The notes beneath the pieces are model-generated. The model had not been told where the DNA came from. It ran no database searches and saw only the letters and a program-made list of their open reading frames with translations. The position numbers and the translations under genes were made by a program. 64,000 nucleotides of DNA from Bryum argenteum (Eukaryota; Streptophyta; Bryopsida; Bryales; Bryaceae), in assembly GCA_037043015.1 (NCBI GenBank), contig CM073321.1:14082001-14146000 (forward strand). Direction: 5' to 3'. Below are positions 1-11,359 of this stretch, in pieces (position 1 is the first letter of the stretch; each line of letters opens with the position of its first letter).

Positions 1-46
1 GTCCAGATTGTGATGTCCATTTCTATAAAAGAATCCCTGCTCCTGA
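1..46 (-). CDS. Candidate downstream exon of split gene D
   Basis: On the minus strand a TTTGAATCAG acceptor precedes an open phase-0 stretch running off the window edge (about 15 codons). It fits in phase behind the gene D exon that ends at 12371 with a GTAAGT donor. If right, the 11.9 kb element at 389-12281 sits in the intron between them. The product is unrecognised and the call rests only on splice signals and phase. Confidence 0.3.
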
Positions 47-383
47 TTCAAATATATGGGCCCAACCCATTCAAGCCCATTACATGACAAGGGAGATGAA
101 GGGGTAAGAATTACAAGAGAATTTCATACATATTTTTGAATTATAGCACTTACAATTCTTAACTCGTATAATTGACATTCACGACCTTTAATGTTTTTCC
201 ATTATATGAGAAAGGAGATGAAAGGACAAGGACAACATGTGAATTTCATACCTATGTTTTAAATTGTAGAACATACTATTCTTAATTCATATTGATAATA
301 ACTACCTTTTATGTTTTTGTGAGTGTGTTCAAAGTACACATGTATATACTAATATAAGTATGGAAAGCTCTAGCTCACATTGC
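47..383. repeat. AT-rich spacer with diverged 122-bp tandem duplication
   Basis: Positions 84-205 and 206-327 are two diverged copies of one unit; both contain GGAGATGAA, GAATTTCATAC and TTTATGTTTTT at matching places. No coding signal is seen. In the gene D model this is intron sequence. Confidence 0.6.
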
Positions 384-420
384 AAAAAGGGTGAATGTAC
401 ACTAAACCGGTACAAAAATG
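384..420 (+). repeat. Left TIR and 5-bp TSD of the 11.9 kb element
   Basis: AAAAA at 384-388 is followed by the TIR at 389-420. Its first 22 bases are the exact reverse complement of 12260-12281. Confidence 0.7.
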
Positions 421-1898
421 TAGTCACAGAGACAGTTTCAGGGGTGTGTGGTATTGAATTGTATGTCAGTTGAATTATAGGAAATTGTTGAGGTTTTTGG
501 TACCATAATATGAATATATACTCAACCTACTACCAATGTTTGAAGTGTTTATTGATAGATTGTGCTTCAAATGAACATAAAGAGTATATTTATATACTGA
601 CATATACTTGTCACAGTTTTGTATTTGGCACAAATATACTTTGTTGGGCAAGAGAATTTGTACAATCTAGGCGTAACTTATGGATTGTATAATGTACACA
701 CATTGGTCTTGCACAAATCATATGGAAATATGCAAGCCATAGTCCAAAATGTCATCTATTGAAAGACTTAGCTTGTTTAGTTCAGTACAAAGAAAAACTA
801 AGTGGAATTGTTTTTTTTTTGGTTTTTTTCGTAGTTATTGTTTAATGTGACCAAAGTGTACGTGGGCTAGCTATAGAAGAGAATAAATTCCATTCCGTTA
901 GCAGATATTGCCTCGGATCTAAAAATGCAGCTGGGGAGAACTTTATGGTATGTTATATACTCTGAAGTACCTGAATGTACTCTGTGACACTAGTGGGGCC
1001 TGACACATCGCCACGTGTCTCGCCTTTCTGCTGAAATCGGCGGCTCTCCGACAGCGCACGACCTGCAAAAGTAACCTTCGCAATGATGACGCTCCGTTGT
1101 TGCATGAAGCTCGTTAATATCATTGGACAAGAGTGGGTAACTGCCGCCTTCTTCTCCCTTGAAACGGATCTGAAGTGCCTGCTTTATCGTCCTTCCTTGG
1201 ACTCTTGTAATTGCTACTGCTGTAGGGCGGCGCTAGAAGGCTATCTTCAAAGCTCAGACTTGAATTCAACGCCCATTTCGTTCTAAAAATGGGAGAATTT
1301 TCTGTGAACGTTTGTTAGATGAATGGAATCCCAATGAATTTGGGAGGTTTAGGGTTTGGTGCTGTGCGGAATCGCCCTTTCTGGTTAGTTTCTTCTGTTG
1401 TTGTGTTTTTTGAAGCTGTTTCACCAAAAACTCAGAAAGTGCAAAGCCCGAAAGTGAAAATGTTGTGAATATGTTGTGCGCTTTGATTCTTGGAGAGTTT
1501 ATGAAGCGCTAGAGAAGGTTCAGGATGCACAGTGAGAATCTGGAGGGCGAAGAGAGAATTCGTGAATGCTATCAGCGGTTTTAGGAGTTCTCGAGCCGAT
1601 ACGAGCCCTTGTGCGAGTTTCAACAGGAGCCCCGGTGCGAGTTACAGCAGGAGCCCCGGTGCGAGTTTCAGCAGGAGCCCCGCAGCGCGTCCCCGCCCGA
1701 GTCCCATAGCGCGAAATCTTCTAGCGCAAATCAGACGGTAAAGTGACCGACGTTGCATTCGGATTTTGGTCTGCACTTAGCGTTTCACATTTGTAGGTGT
1801 GTCTTGTAATCGTGTCGGACGCCTGTAACCTTGCATTCATTTTTTTTCATCGCTTAGCTTATCTGACTCTGTATTGTGGTAACTACGTAGTGAACGGC
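421..1898. other. Left subterminal region and 5' leader of the transposase gene
   Basis: AT-rich to about 980, then more GC-rich. Three tandem 24-bp units (1611-1634, 1635-1658, 1659-1682; core GCGAGTTTCAGCAGGAGCCC) lie in a short open stretch ending at a CAGACG/GTAAAG donor near 1738. Together with a TTTGTAG acceptor at 1796 or a CGCTTAG acceptor at about 1858 this could be a 5' leader exon and intron. A GGGCCTGACACATCGCCACG block near 998 resembles, in inverted orientation, sequence near 12165-12190. Confidence 0.4.
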
Positions 1899-4800
1899 AT
1901 GGAGAATTCCCGAAACCAACAACGGCGCCTTGGCGTGAGGCGTCGTGGACCTTCTCAGAGAGCAGAAGCAGTTTTAGAAGAGCATCTGCGACCTGATGCT
2001 GTTCTTGCAAGAGAGCGTGCAGCAGAGCGGCAGCGACAATGTCGGGCGCGGAAACGTGCTGTTGAAGAAGCATCGAGAATGCTCCCTAGAACTGATGAGC
2101 CTGGAGCACCATCACGTGAAATTCGGCGAAGAGAGACGTCCAGAGTCTCAAATAAAATAGTCCAATTCATCATCGACGAGTTTCAGGGTGTGAGTCGGGG
2201 CCCTGAGTTCAGGAAAGCCATCCTAGAGTCAATGCTTCGTAACAATGCGTTGATGCCCCATCTTCCGGACTACTACTTGCGTCCCTCCGAAGCCAGAGCT
2301 CAGCATTCGTTCATCCAGAGTTACAGGACGGAATTGGAATCACTAAAGATTCCGACTTCGAAAGAGAAGTTGGTGAGGAAGACAACTCTGCTAGAAGCCG
2401 CGGTTTGCAGAGATGTTCCTGGGGTTCGAGCACTATCAAGGGTCCTCGGCACAAAGGTAACAAACATCTTCAATGCAATTCAGAGGCGCCAAAATCTTGA
2501 ATCGAATGGTTCTTCAATTTTCACACTGGCTGAACGTCGAAAGCGAGAAGGCATCTCGAACAGCAGCAAAGCTCTAGTTAGTCTGTGGTGGACTTCAGAA
2601 ACTCGTGTAAGTCCTAACAAGAAGGACGTAACACGGAAGAGGTTGGGGCCGAAGACTTATGAGCATTACCCAACACACTTCCTCTTGGAAAGCCTAGTAC
2701 GTTTCTAACTTCAATTGTACTCCTCATTACATGCCTCAATCTTGTAGACTTTTGATGGTGTGTTGTTGAACCGTTTGTACACAATGTCTACTGGTAATAG
2801 TATCCATTCGGTGTAGGAGTCCAAAATAGTGTACCCATTCGGTGTAGGAGTCCAAAACAGTGTACCCATTCGGTGTAGGAGTCCATAACAGAGTACCTTC
2901 TAAAGGATATAATGTACTGTAAGGTGCACCAGAGTACTGGATGGTTAAAATGCTAGACCCCACCTTCTTCGTCTATTCTAATATATACTTACTAGTATAT
3001 ATCTGAATCTGAATTATACATTATGTGTATCATACATACATATCATTGTATATTTAGTGTCAGTATTTACTATATAGAATACCATGCATGTACTGCTGTT
3101 TGTATATACTGAACTATTATATACTTCTCAAAGTCCCTCTTTCGTAAATTTTGTATGTGGGTATAGTATTCAAGTATGAATATAATAGTGTCCCACATAT
3201 CCTCAAAGGTATATTCATTGACTTACGATGCCTTCTTTGCTTATGAATTTCAAGTATAGACTGATTGTGTTGCGGTCATTTACTTACCTTCACTGGGCAT
3301 GCTCCAATTATTGATTCTGGCAGGCTTCTTTCCGTTCTCGGTTCCGTATGGCGCATGAAGACCAGTCCATAGGATTAAGCACATTTGAGAGACTGAAGCC
3401 GTTTTTTGTGAAGAGGTGCAAAGACCGCAATGTTTGCTGTTGCAAATATCACGTAGAGATGGACTTGTTGCGGGAAGGGATGAACAACATGCGAAATGCC
3501 AGCAAGGGACTACACGCCTCTCTTTCTTGCGTTTGCGACTGTCCACTTTGCATCGATGCATCTGGACCGACATGCTGTGCGAAAGAATATACTTTCAAAG
3601 GAGTCACAATGTTGTGGGAACAAATTGTCTGCCCTAAGGCTGAGACTGCCAAATTTCACAAGCTCGAATGTCTCATGGGGTTGTGTGCAAACTGTGGTGC
3701 AGATAAACTCCCAATCTGTCCCCTGGAAAGGACGAATTCGACGTGGACGTTGAAATGGAGGTGTTTTGAGAACGAGTTAGTCGGGTTCAATGACAATGGA
3801 GAGCCGAGGAAGAAAATTCAGGAAGTATTTAAGGAAACTTCTTGCTATGATTTCATACAATATTTGTTGCCAAGATTGCAGAAATTTGTGACTCATAATT
3901 TTGTTGCTAGGTGGCAAGATGTGCAATGTCAGAAAAGTATGGACACATTGCCTCACGATGTGGTTCTGTCTCACATAGACTTTGCAGAAAATTATACTTT
4001 TGAGATTCAGGATGAAATACAATCTATGCATTGGCAATCTTTACAGGTAACGATACTAGTTCATATCACATACCGCATGGATATGACAACAGGTAAAATA
4101 AAGAAAGACACTCATTTTTATGTTTCTGATGACCGCACTCATGACACCTTATTTGTCCAGCATTGTTTGCTTCTTCATTGGGCCTGGATGAAATCTGAAG
4201 GTGTTAACCCCTCCCGCCATAGGGTGTGGAGTGATGGGTGTTTAGGGCAGTTTAAAGAGGCTAGATCAATGTATTTTGTAAGTCGTTATCCTGGACTAAC
4301 GGGCGGGTGTGAGATTACTTGGAATTTCTTTGAGACGGGTCATGGACAGGGGGAATGGGATGGGGCGGGAGCTGTAGTGAAGCGGGCTCTTCGGACAGAG
4401 CAACTTCACAATCCGTCAAGAAAGTTGCAGGACGCCAAGGATGTGGTGGATTTTCTACAGGAGTCCATGTCAGGCCTTGTGTTGAGTTCTCTTCAATCCA
4501 AGAGAACAGTGTCGTATAGACACTTTTACAACATCAAGCCAAATGATGTGGAGATGACTTATGTACATGGATGTGACACAATCCCAGGTTCAAGGAATTT
4601 TCATTCCATACACGCAGTCTCACCAGCGGAGCCGACATTGCTGATGGTGAGAGAGCTTGCTTGCTATTGTGCGCCATGTATAGATAGTGAGTGGCAATCT
4701 TGTGAGAATACATCACATGTTAAGTCTTGGAGGGTTGTGAAACTAGCCCCCACTAATGTGACTTTTGTGAGGGACCAAATGCTACCTGGTCCAGGAGAAG

Positions 4801-5231
4801 GAAGCAACTCTGCTGATGAAGAGCCGTGGGATTATGTATCCGATGATGAATCGCTTGGAGGTTTGGTGAAAATTGATGACAATTTTGCTATTCCTGCGAT
4901 CAGAGGCAATGAGGAAGGTGTCGACTTTTACATTCTGCAATGCCAAAAAGAAAAACAACTTGTGCGAGAGAGCTTCAACTGCGTGTGGGGTGGAGAGTTT
5001 GAGCGTAGACAACACGTTATTGCAGGTACCTACTATCAAAAATGGGGGAATAGTGAGCAATCATATGTGTATTTGAGTAATTCCCAACTTGCTTACATTG
5101 ATGCGGATTTAGTTCTTGCCTGCAAGTTCACAATGGTACCCGCTCTTCACAGAGTGAAAGGGGATGATCCTATTTATCAGCTGAGTAGTGAAACTATCGA
5201 AGTCATTAGGACCAGCCTTGAGGGGTTTTGA
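1899..5231 (+). CDS. DDE-type transposase of unassigned superfamily, two exons
   Basis: Exon 1 is 1899-2696 and exon 2 is 3324-5231; the GTACGT donor and GGCAG acceptor join in phase 0, giving about 901 codons without a stop and a TGA end. The start is the ATG in ACGGCATGG; nothing upstream is supported. The N-terminus is Arg/Glu-rich (about residues 20-65) and may bind DNA. A Cys/His cluster, CCCKYHVEMDLL, lies near residue 300. The catalytic-like region has DFAENYTFEIQDEIQ (first Asp near 485), WSDGCLGQFKEA (Asp near 570) and FETGHGQGEWDGAGAVVKR (acidic residues near 603-612). This DFAENY / SDGC-QFK / HGKG-DG-G-VK pattern matches, from memory, transposase-like proteins common in cnidarians and other animals. 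The exact catalytic triad is inferred. It is intact, so possibly active or domesticated. Confidence 0.75.
2800..2892. repeat. Three tandem 31-bp units in the transposase intron
   Basis: Units 2800-2830, 2831-2861 and 2862-2892 share CCATTCGGTGTAGGAGTCCA with few changes. They lie inside the 627-nt intron. Confidence 0.9.
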
Positions 5232-5908
5232 TGTATGATAAAATTAATAACAACAACATTTGGTGAATTTTTGTCTTCTTGATAGAGTATATAATACTAT
5301 GTGGTTACATTCTTGGGTCTGAATAAATTCTGTAATATACTTTGAATGTAATACTGTAATATACTTTGAGTGTATCAGTATACTTTATATACTCTCCATG
5401 CCCTGTATACTTACCGAGTACTTTATATACTTGTTGCATGATATGATGATACGTGCATACATGGGGGAGTGGTAGAAAATCAGTTAGTGAAAAAAAAAAA
5501 AAGTCCCTAACATGGACTAGCTCCAGTTTGGGTGTTCAATTGTGTCATGCAAGAACCGGGCCCCTCCCACATCAAGGGCAAGGTACTTTCCCCTTATGAT
5601 TTCTCTCGTCCCCGATCTGAAGGACGACTCGGTGTCTTGCTGACGAAAGAGACAGGGGTAACTTCTATATTTATTTACCCTGTGAGGTAACTTTCCCAAC
5701 AATATGGGATAAATCACTTTTACCCGGTCGGGTTCAATACCCCGAACTCTCACCCCGATTAAAATCTTTTGCCATTTGGCCTTCTCACTCTACGATTCAA
5801 ACAGAGATCTCGACTGGTTTGGACATTATAAATGCAGCTTGTATAAAATTTATGACATTCAACTAACAAAGAAAACACACATGGACATACTCATAGGAAG
5901 CACAATAC
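5232..5908. other. 3' flank of the transposase, no gene seen
   Basis: AT-rich, with repeated TATACTTT/TATACTC motifs at 5335-5440 and a poly-A run near 5491. At 5728-5745 GGGTTCAATACCCC resembles a pol III B box, but there is no cloverleaf or matching A box, so no tRNA or SINE is claimed. Confidence 0.4.
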
Positions 5909-6400
5909 ACACAGGGAACCAAACCAGCTTCTCACAGTTCCTAGTAACTAGAAAGTACTAGTACATGACTAGTAGTATTATTTCAGAGGTATAATTCATT
6001 GAGGTAACACATGGAACCAAACCGGCTCCGATATCCGTAAGTAGACAGTACTAGGAGAATTATTTCCTACGTATAAGTTATTGAGGTAACTCAGGGAACC
6101 AAACCGGCTCCTCACTAGTAACTGGATAGTACTAGTAGTATTATTTCCTACTTCTCAGTTATTGAGGTAACTCAGGGAACCAAACCGGCTCCTCACTAGT
6201 AACTGGACGGTACTAGTAGTATTATTTCCTACTTCTAAGTTATTGAGGTAACACAGGGAACCAAACCGGCTCCTCACAGTTCGTAGTAACTACGTTACTA
6301 TTTACTAGTAGTACATTATACTACTAGTACTTATAGTACAGTACTGTACAGTACTAGTAGTATAATGCACTAGTAAGGTATAAGTCATTGAGGTAACATA
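5909..6400. repeat. About five tandem 81-bp units between convergent genes
   Basis: Units begin near 5909, 6007, 6089, 6170 and 6251, each with GGGAACCAAACCGGCTCC (some variants) and ending TTGAGGTAAC. The inner spacing is 81-82 bp. The array separates the 3' ends of the transposase and SET genes and could help terminate convergent transcripts. Confidence 0.85.
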
Positions 6401-6532
6401 TCGAGTATGATACACTAAGTAAAAGTCATTAAGGTTTTTCGACAGGCCACGATAAATTTTTCTCGCTCTCAGGGCTTAGGCGAGATCGAAGACCGATGTC
6501 CCCTGCGATGGGTCATTGCAAAGAACATCCAA

Positions 6533-8359
6533 CTACACGGCTGAATTGTCCGCATCTTCAAAACTAATGCCGTAATCCCAAGTAAGCCCCTCGCCCACCT
6601 TCACTTCATGTTTCGTGAAAAATGCAACCTGTTCCCACATCCAAACCGGTAGGCGTTGGAAATCATCACAATTATAAACAACAATTGAAAGCATACTAAA
6701 TAAATTATTAATTGTACTCACATGATAGTATCGTGATTCCATAGAATCAATCTTGACCGGAATATCAACAAGGTTTGCATCGAAACACCTGAGGAGCACA
6801 CACAACATGTTCATACAATTTTCACTCCATGTTCCTACACCATGTTCATACAACAAATTCAAAGAAAATGTTAAAACCACATAACTTACCTGTGGTTCAC
6901 GAAACGAGACACGTTCCCACACTTTGTAGCATCTAGACACAAAGCCTCATCATCAGTCAGCTTCTGTTCATTCCTCCAATCCGCATCGAGGTCCATCACA
7001 AACTTCTCGTGATGTCGCCGGGTTGACATCTCTTGGTTACTCACTATCTGTCCAACATATTCAAACACAAAGGCTCCCTGCGGAAGGTCCTCCAAAGTGC
7101 GTATACCCCACTCTTTTCTTGAGTTTGTCCAAAAGATCTGAAACACCAGAATACAATTCAAGATAAAAATCATTTACATTATAAAGCATTTGCAAATGAA
7201 ATGCAAATGTTTTATAATGTAAGCTTAAAACAACGCTGAATTTCAACTATTCTACAAACTAACCTGTAGTCTTCTTCTTAAACCTCGCTGTACAATCCGG
7301 TTTGTGCAGTTCCTGTGACATCCACAGTTATTGCTACATTCCTTCAAAAATGTACGAGATATATGGCCGCTGCACATTCCTTTCACCAACGCCACACAAT
7401 CTTGTTCATCGTAGTATTCGTAGACGTCCTCCACTTCTCCAGCCTTTTCTCTCGTTGCCTAGTCAATGACAACAAACATTTTAGACAACATTCCAATTTA
7501 ATATACATGCGAAGGTCAAAGTTAAGGTAGTACCGTCTCAATGTAGTGTGGGTGAAGTAGCCCATTTGCTTCGTATGGAGGTAGTCCCCCTTGGACAGTA
7601 GCACAGGGACAGCGCCTCCTCTTTGTCCCACAGCCCCGCCTACACTTCACCGTATACCTATCACCACTCTCAAAAATCCCCGGCAACTTCAGGTTGGCAC
7701 TTCCATGACGTACGCTACACTTCACATACTTGAAGTGCGGGCGTCCTTGCCGTGTGTCTTCTCTGCATTGCAAGTCAACGGGACACTTTTCTAACCCCAT
7801 AGAAAGATCAGACGAGAGTTTTTTGTTCGTTCGTGTCACAGGCCCCACTGAAAGATCAAAAGATACTCTCTTTGTGTTTCCCGATTTTATCTGCATCAAC
7901 TTATTAAACAATGTTCAAACAATACACATACATCTAGAACCAAAAGAGGCCATAAAGTATAGAAACAAAGTCAATTCACAGAGAGCCGCCTGATTTTGAT
8001 GGCTCCTCGCAATCCATACATGTTGTGTGAGTGCCGTCAATTGTTAAATGACAACACCATCTAAGGAAACCATGAGGCAACAATACTAAAACCCCTACAC
8101 GCATAACCACATCGCTTTCACGTAACCTACTAAACCGACTACAATACTCCCCTACGACTCACTACCTCCTTCCTGTAACTTTTACCTTGGCTGCTGTGAG
8201 TAGGTCCTGATCACCAGGTATTGACTCGTCCTCTTCATCTTCCTCGCCGTGCGAAGACACCAGTAGGTCTACCTTCTGCCTCTTTTGTGCCTTCTTCGCA
8301 CCCCTCTTCTTATTCTCGACTTCCTTCAACGGTCCAAGTGCCCCCCGAGTCCGTACCAT
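6533..8359 (-). CDS. SUVR4-like pre-SET/SET histone lysine methyltransferase, no post-SET
   Basis: Minus-strand exons 8359-8186, 7890-7534, 7458-7264, 7137-6890, 6788-6722 and 6628-6533 join in phase through GT-AG introns of about 75-295 nt. The first exon is lysine-rich and acidic. Exons 2-3 form a pre-SET zinc domain (CRRGC, RCPC, then SNNCGCHRNCTNRIVQRG). Exons 3-6 form a SET domain with EWGIRTLEDLPQGAFVFEYV, MDLDADW, DEALCLDATKCGNVSRFVNH and LTWDYG, closest by memory to Arabidopsis SUVR4, an H3K9 methyltransferase. The AdoMet and catalytic motifs (RFVNHRC, WDYG) are present. The frame stops 11 codons after WDYG, so the Cys-rich post-SET that normally holds a zinc and completes the site is missing. 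No WIYLD-like N-terminus is seen. It lies inside a transposon, so it is either a captured host gene or a long-standing cargo gene. Confidence 0.8.
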
Positions 8360-8452
8360 GTTCCGCGTTGTGACAACAGGAGACTTCGGAAGTGGAGCTA
8401 ATGTAGCCAGAGTCCTTGTCTTTACAGGTCCTTCGTTATCAGGTTCACATAC

Positions 8453-9107
8453 CTAGAACGGCGGTACCTTCCTCACCACTCCCTTCAAGCCAGACTCGAG
8501 CGCGGTTGGAGATTTGCTCTCCCTCTCGATAGATGAACCAGAGGGACTCTGCGCCCTCAATGCTGCAATCTCTGCCCTCAACTTGAGGACGATGTTGTCC
8601 TGGTTACTTATAGCGGTATCACCTCCATCACATGGATCTGCAACTCCGTCCACATCATCGGCCGCATCTTCAAGGGGGACAGGTGGCATTTCTACATCCG
8701 TCGTGAGCTCCAAAAAGCCAGGCGCAGCATCTTCCTCGCCTTCACAATGCACTGCTCGTGCAACGTCGTTGCCACTTCCTAATCCGAGGTTAGCATGCAA
8801 TGCTCGGGGCGCTAAACCGTTTACAACACTATCTGGTTCACCTCGCGATTGGCGAGAATCTCTCTTCACCTTGTCAGAGTCAGGCGTATTCTTCCCAGTG
8901 TCGTCATCAAAAAGTTCGACAATACGGCCACGAGACTCCTCAATCCTTGGCTTCAATCGCGAGTTCTTTGCATGGCTAGCCTCTCCAACACTCGAGACAC
9001 CTGTACACATGGAGACAGGCCCTGAAGGCAGTGGCTGCGATGAACGTGCAAAAATATTCGGCTCACTCATATTCATGCTTTGAGTGAAACCCGAGAAAAG
9101 CATACAC
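8453..9107 (-). CDS. Acidic ORF, possible N-terminus of the SET gene
   Basis: A CTTTTTTAG acceptor at 9108 opens a frame with ATGs at 9103 and 9076, ending in TAG at 8455-8453. The protein is low in complexity and Ser/Asp-rich, with a short coiled-coil-like stretch NIVLKLRAEIAALRAQ near its end. The frame after the TAG is the same as that of the downstream SET exon 8359-8186, with no other stop between. So it may be the N-terminus of the SET protein cut by one nonsense codon (CAG to TAG would explain it), or removed by a splice I cannot define. A separate small gene is the alternative. Confidence 0.45.
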
Positions 9108-9827
9108 CTAAAAAGAGCAATAATATTATACTCGGGCATGTACATGAGTAAAAAAATCAACTCAGCAGGGCATGCGATCTTACCACTGAAGTCCCAATTG
9201 TACTACACGATAGTATGGAATACAACTTCTGAGAGTCCGTTTACTTATTCCAAGTGTATTCTCGTACTCCAAGTACATCATATTGTACTATAGTATAGTA
9301 AGTAAGGTATAAACCTGCACTTAACTAGACAACTCTACATATACTATAGGTGTGTTCTCTAACTTCTCTTTCATTTTAGTACATCACAATGTACTACATT
9401 ACATTAAAAATGGTCTAAACCTACACTTAATTAGACAATGGCTTATACTACATGAGTGTTCTCGTACTCAGTGGTCCAGTATTGGATATGGTATACTACA
9501 CTATGGTCTAAACCTATACTTAACTAGACAATTATACATAAGTTTGTTGCGTTGAATACTCTAGCATAGCAAAAACAATATTATATGAATCGAAAAGTCT
9601 ATACATTTACTCATGTAGGGTACAGTGCCACACTTTTTCCTATCATAATACTTATACTTCACACATCCAAATTCAATCTACACTGTATGGCCGTTATTCG
9701 CAAACTCTATCCTTCACTCATGATTGTTAAATACTAAATGAATGCAAGTATGTAGCATACAATATCTGCAGTAGTATATGATACACCCAAAGAGAGTGAC
9801 TGAATATGAGAAGGTAAGATATCTCAC
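9108..9827. other. AT-rich spacer inside the element
   Basis: No coding signal. A motif close to TAAACCTACACTTAACTAGA recurs near 9312, 9416 and 9508 within a roughly 100-bp diverged repeat. It may contain the promoter of the gene at 9107 or an intron. Confidence 0.4.
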
Positions 9828-11359
9828 CAATATCAGGGAATTTTCCCTTCGCAATTGTAGTCCTCTCAGAGATCACCTGTTGCCGATGCACCTCACAGTC
9901 GAGCTCCTCTGCCTTTTCTTGAAGGGCAGCATGGGGCTCAACAAATCCAAAACTTTTGTACCAATTAGGGTGCACTATGGATTCACAAGATTTCTCTTTA
10001 CATTTCCAAGAAGTCCTAAACCATGTAATTGCACACCACGGGTGGTACAAGTGTCTACAACTACAAACAAGGATGTCACTGAATGGAAAAGAAAGGTCAC
10101 ACACCACACAATTTGCTATCTTTATGTAACCATGGTCATCCAAAGGGAATGAAATGGAGGATGTGATAGGGTGAGGGTGAAGTGCAAATCCAGGCTGACC
10201 CCTCTTTAGGGAATTCAATTGCGAGGTTAGAGAGGCTAACTGACCCTCCAAGAAATCCGTCCTCTTGAAAGAAGCTCTCATGCTTGTCCACCTTCACGGA
10301 TCGTTCAAATGAGATGCTCTCAAATTGACTGTTGCAGTGCCAACGTGGTGTTAAAAAACTCCAACGTCATCTGCAGTTTGATTGCATCTGCTCCATCTGA
10401 ATTTGCTGCGATCTTCGAACGGCAGTCTTCACAAGTCTGACCCATCGTCCCTAGTGCCATGCGCATGCTCTCCACCTTCTTGCAGATGTCTTCCTTTACC
10501 TTCAGCGCTTCCTCCAAATCCTTCTTGATGCACTTCAGCTCCATGCGGATAACAACCAACAATTCCACAATCTCCATTTTCTTCTGGCAGATGAGGGCAT
10601 TAGCTTCTCCAATCCTACCTGCAACTGTCACTACTAGACTCTCTAAAGCCTCGTTCTTCACCGCATTCATCCCCTGCAGCAAGTCATGAAACATTGATCA
10701 AAGACTGAAAAAAACCGCAGAATTACAAACACTATAAGCACACTAAAAACAAATGGTAAATACTAAAAGCACAAGGTTGAATGACTGAAGTTTACCTCCA
10801 GTAGATCGTCCAAACCCTCTTCAGCTGCCACCTCCTGGAAGGATTTATCTACGAGCTCTGCCTTAGATTGCAAAGCTGTGACTATTTTTTTCTTCCAGAC
10901 ACTGCGCTGATTGCAATTAGTTTGAAGCGCGAGAGCTACCCAGCTGACATCTAGTTTCTTCACAACATCGGCCACAATCCCAATGGCGAAGTCCTTGCCG
11001 ATCAGTTTGTTCTTGGGACCATGGGGATGCTGATAAACAACAGGATAAATCCTGTTGATGGCATTCTTCACCTCTACATTCTTGCAATCCCCAAAAAAAA
11101 ACCCACTCTTACCTTTCTGGGCTCCGTAAACTGCCTCCAGCTCACTTTGTTTGATGACCGTGGTATCTTTCTTTACGTGAGGGTTCATACCTTCAGCAGG
11201 CAACCCAAACTTGTCGCGGAAATCCTCCAGACTGTATTGCGGAGGGGGCCTACCTTACCTCAACACAGCAATCCTATCCTCCACATCTAGTAAGGCTACT
11301 TCAGCGTCGGGTTCTTCTTCACTCTCCCCAGCTCCTACTTTGCAGGGACGCTTCCCCAT
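9828..11359 (-). CDS. Coiled-coil protein with RING-like zinc finger, transposon cargo
   Basis: Candidate pieces are 11359-11258 (ATG in GCGTCATGG), about 11254-10796, 10673-about 10322 and 10281-9828. The join 10796/10673 is phase 0 with a GTAAAC donor and TGCAG acceptor. The second piece is basic and contains FFFGDCKNVEVKNAINRIYP; the third is strongly helical (coiled coil, KKDLEEALKVKEDICKKVES). The last has a Cys/His cluster CVVC-x9-CSCRHLYHPWC-x11-C-x4-C typical of RING/PHD-like zinc folds, followed by another helix. A TAA at 11257-11255 sits in frame between pieces 1 and 2; the only intron that would remove it is 27 nt, so it may be a nonsense mutation. The last exon ends at a GTGAGA donor and its continuation was not found. 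The family is not recognised. Confidence 0.5.

Noticed and set aside
5500-5770. tRNA or tRNA-derived SINE
   Set aside because: A B-box-like GGTTCAATACC exists, but no cloverleaf, no properly spaced A box and no 3' tail on the right side.
5909-6400. CRISPR-like array
   Set aside because: Units are contiguous 81-bp tandem repeats without unique spacers, in a plant-type genome.
8514-9083. Plus-strand frame of 189 codons
   Set aside because: It is the complement of the acidic minus-strand frame, which has better splice signals and context.
11232-11258. A 27-nt intron removing the TAA at 11257
   Set aside because: GTAAGG...TACAG has good borders, but 27 nt is far below the usual minimum; other introns in this element are 75 nt or longer.
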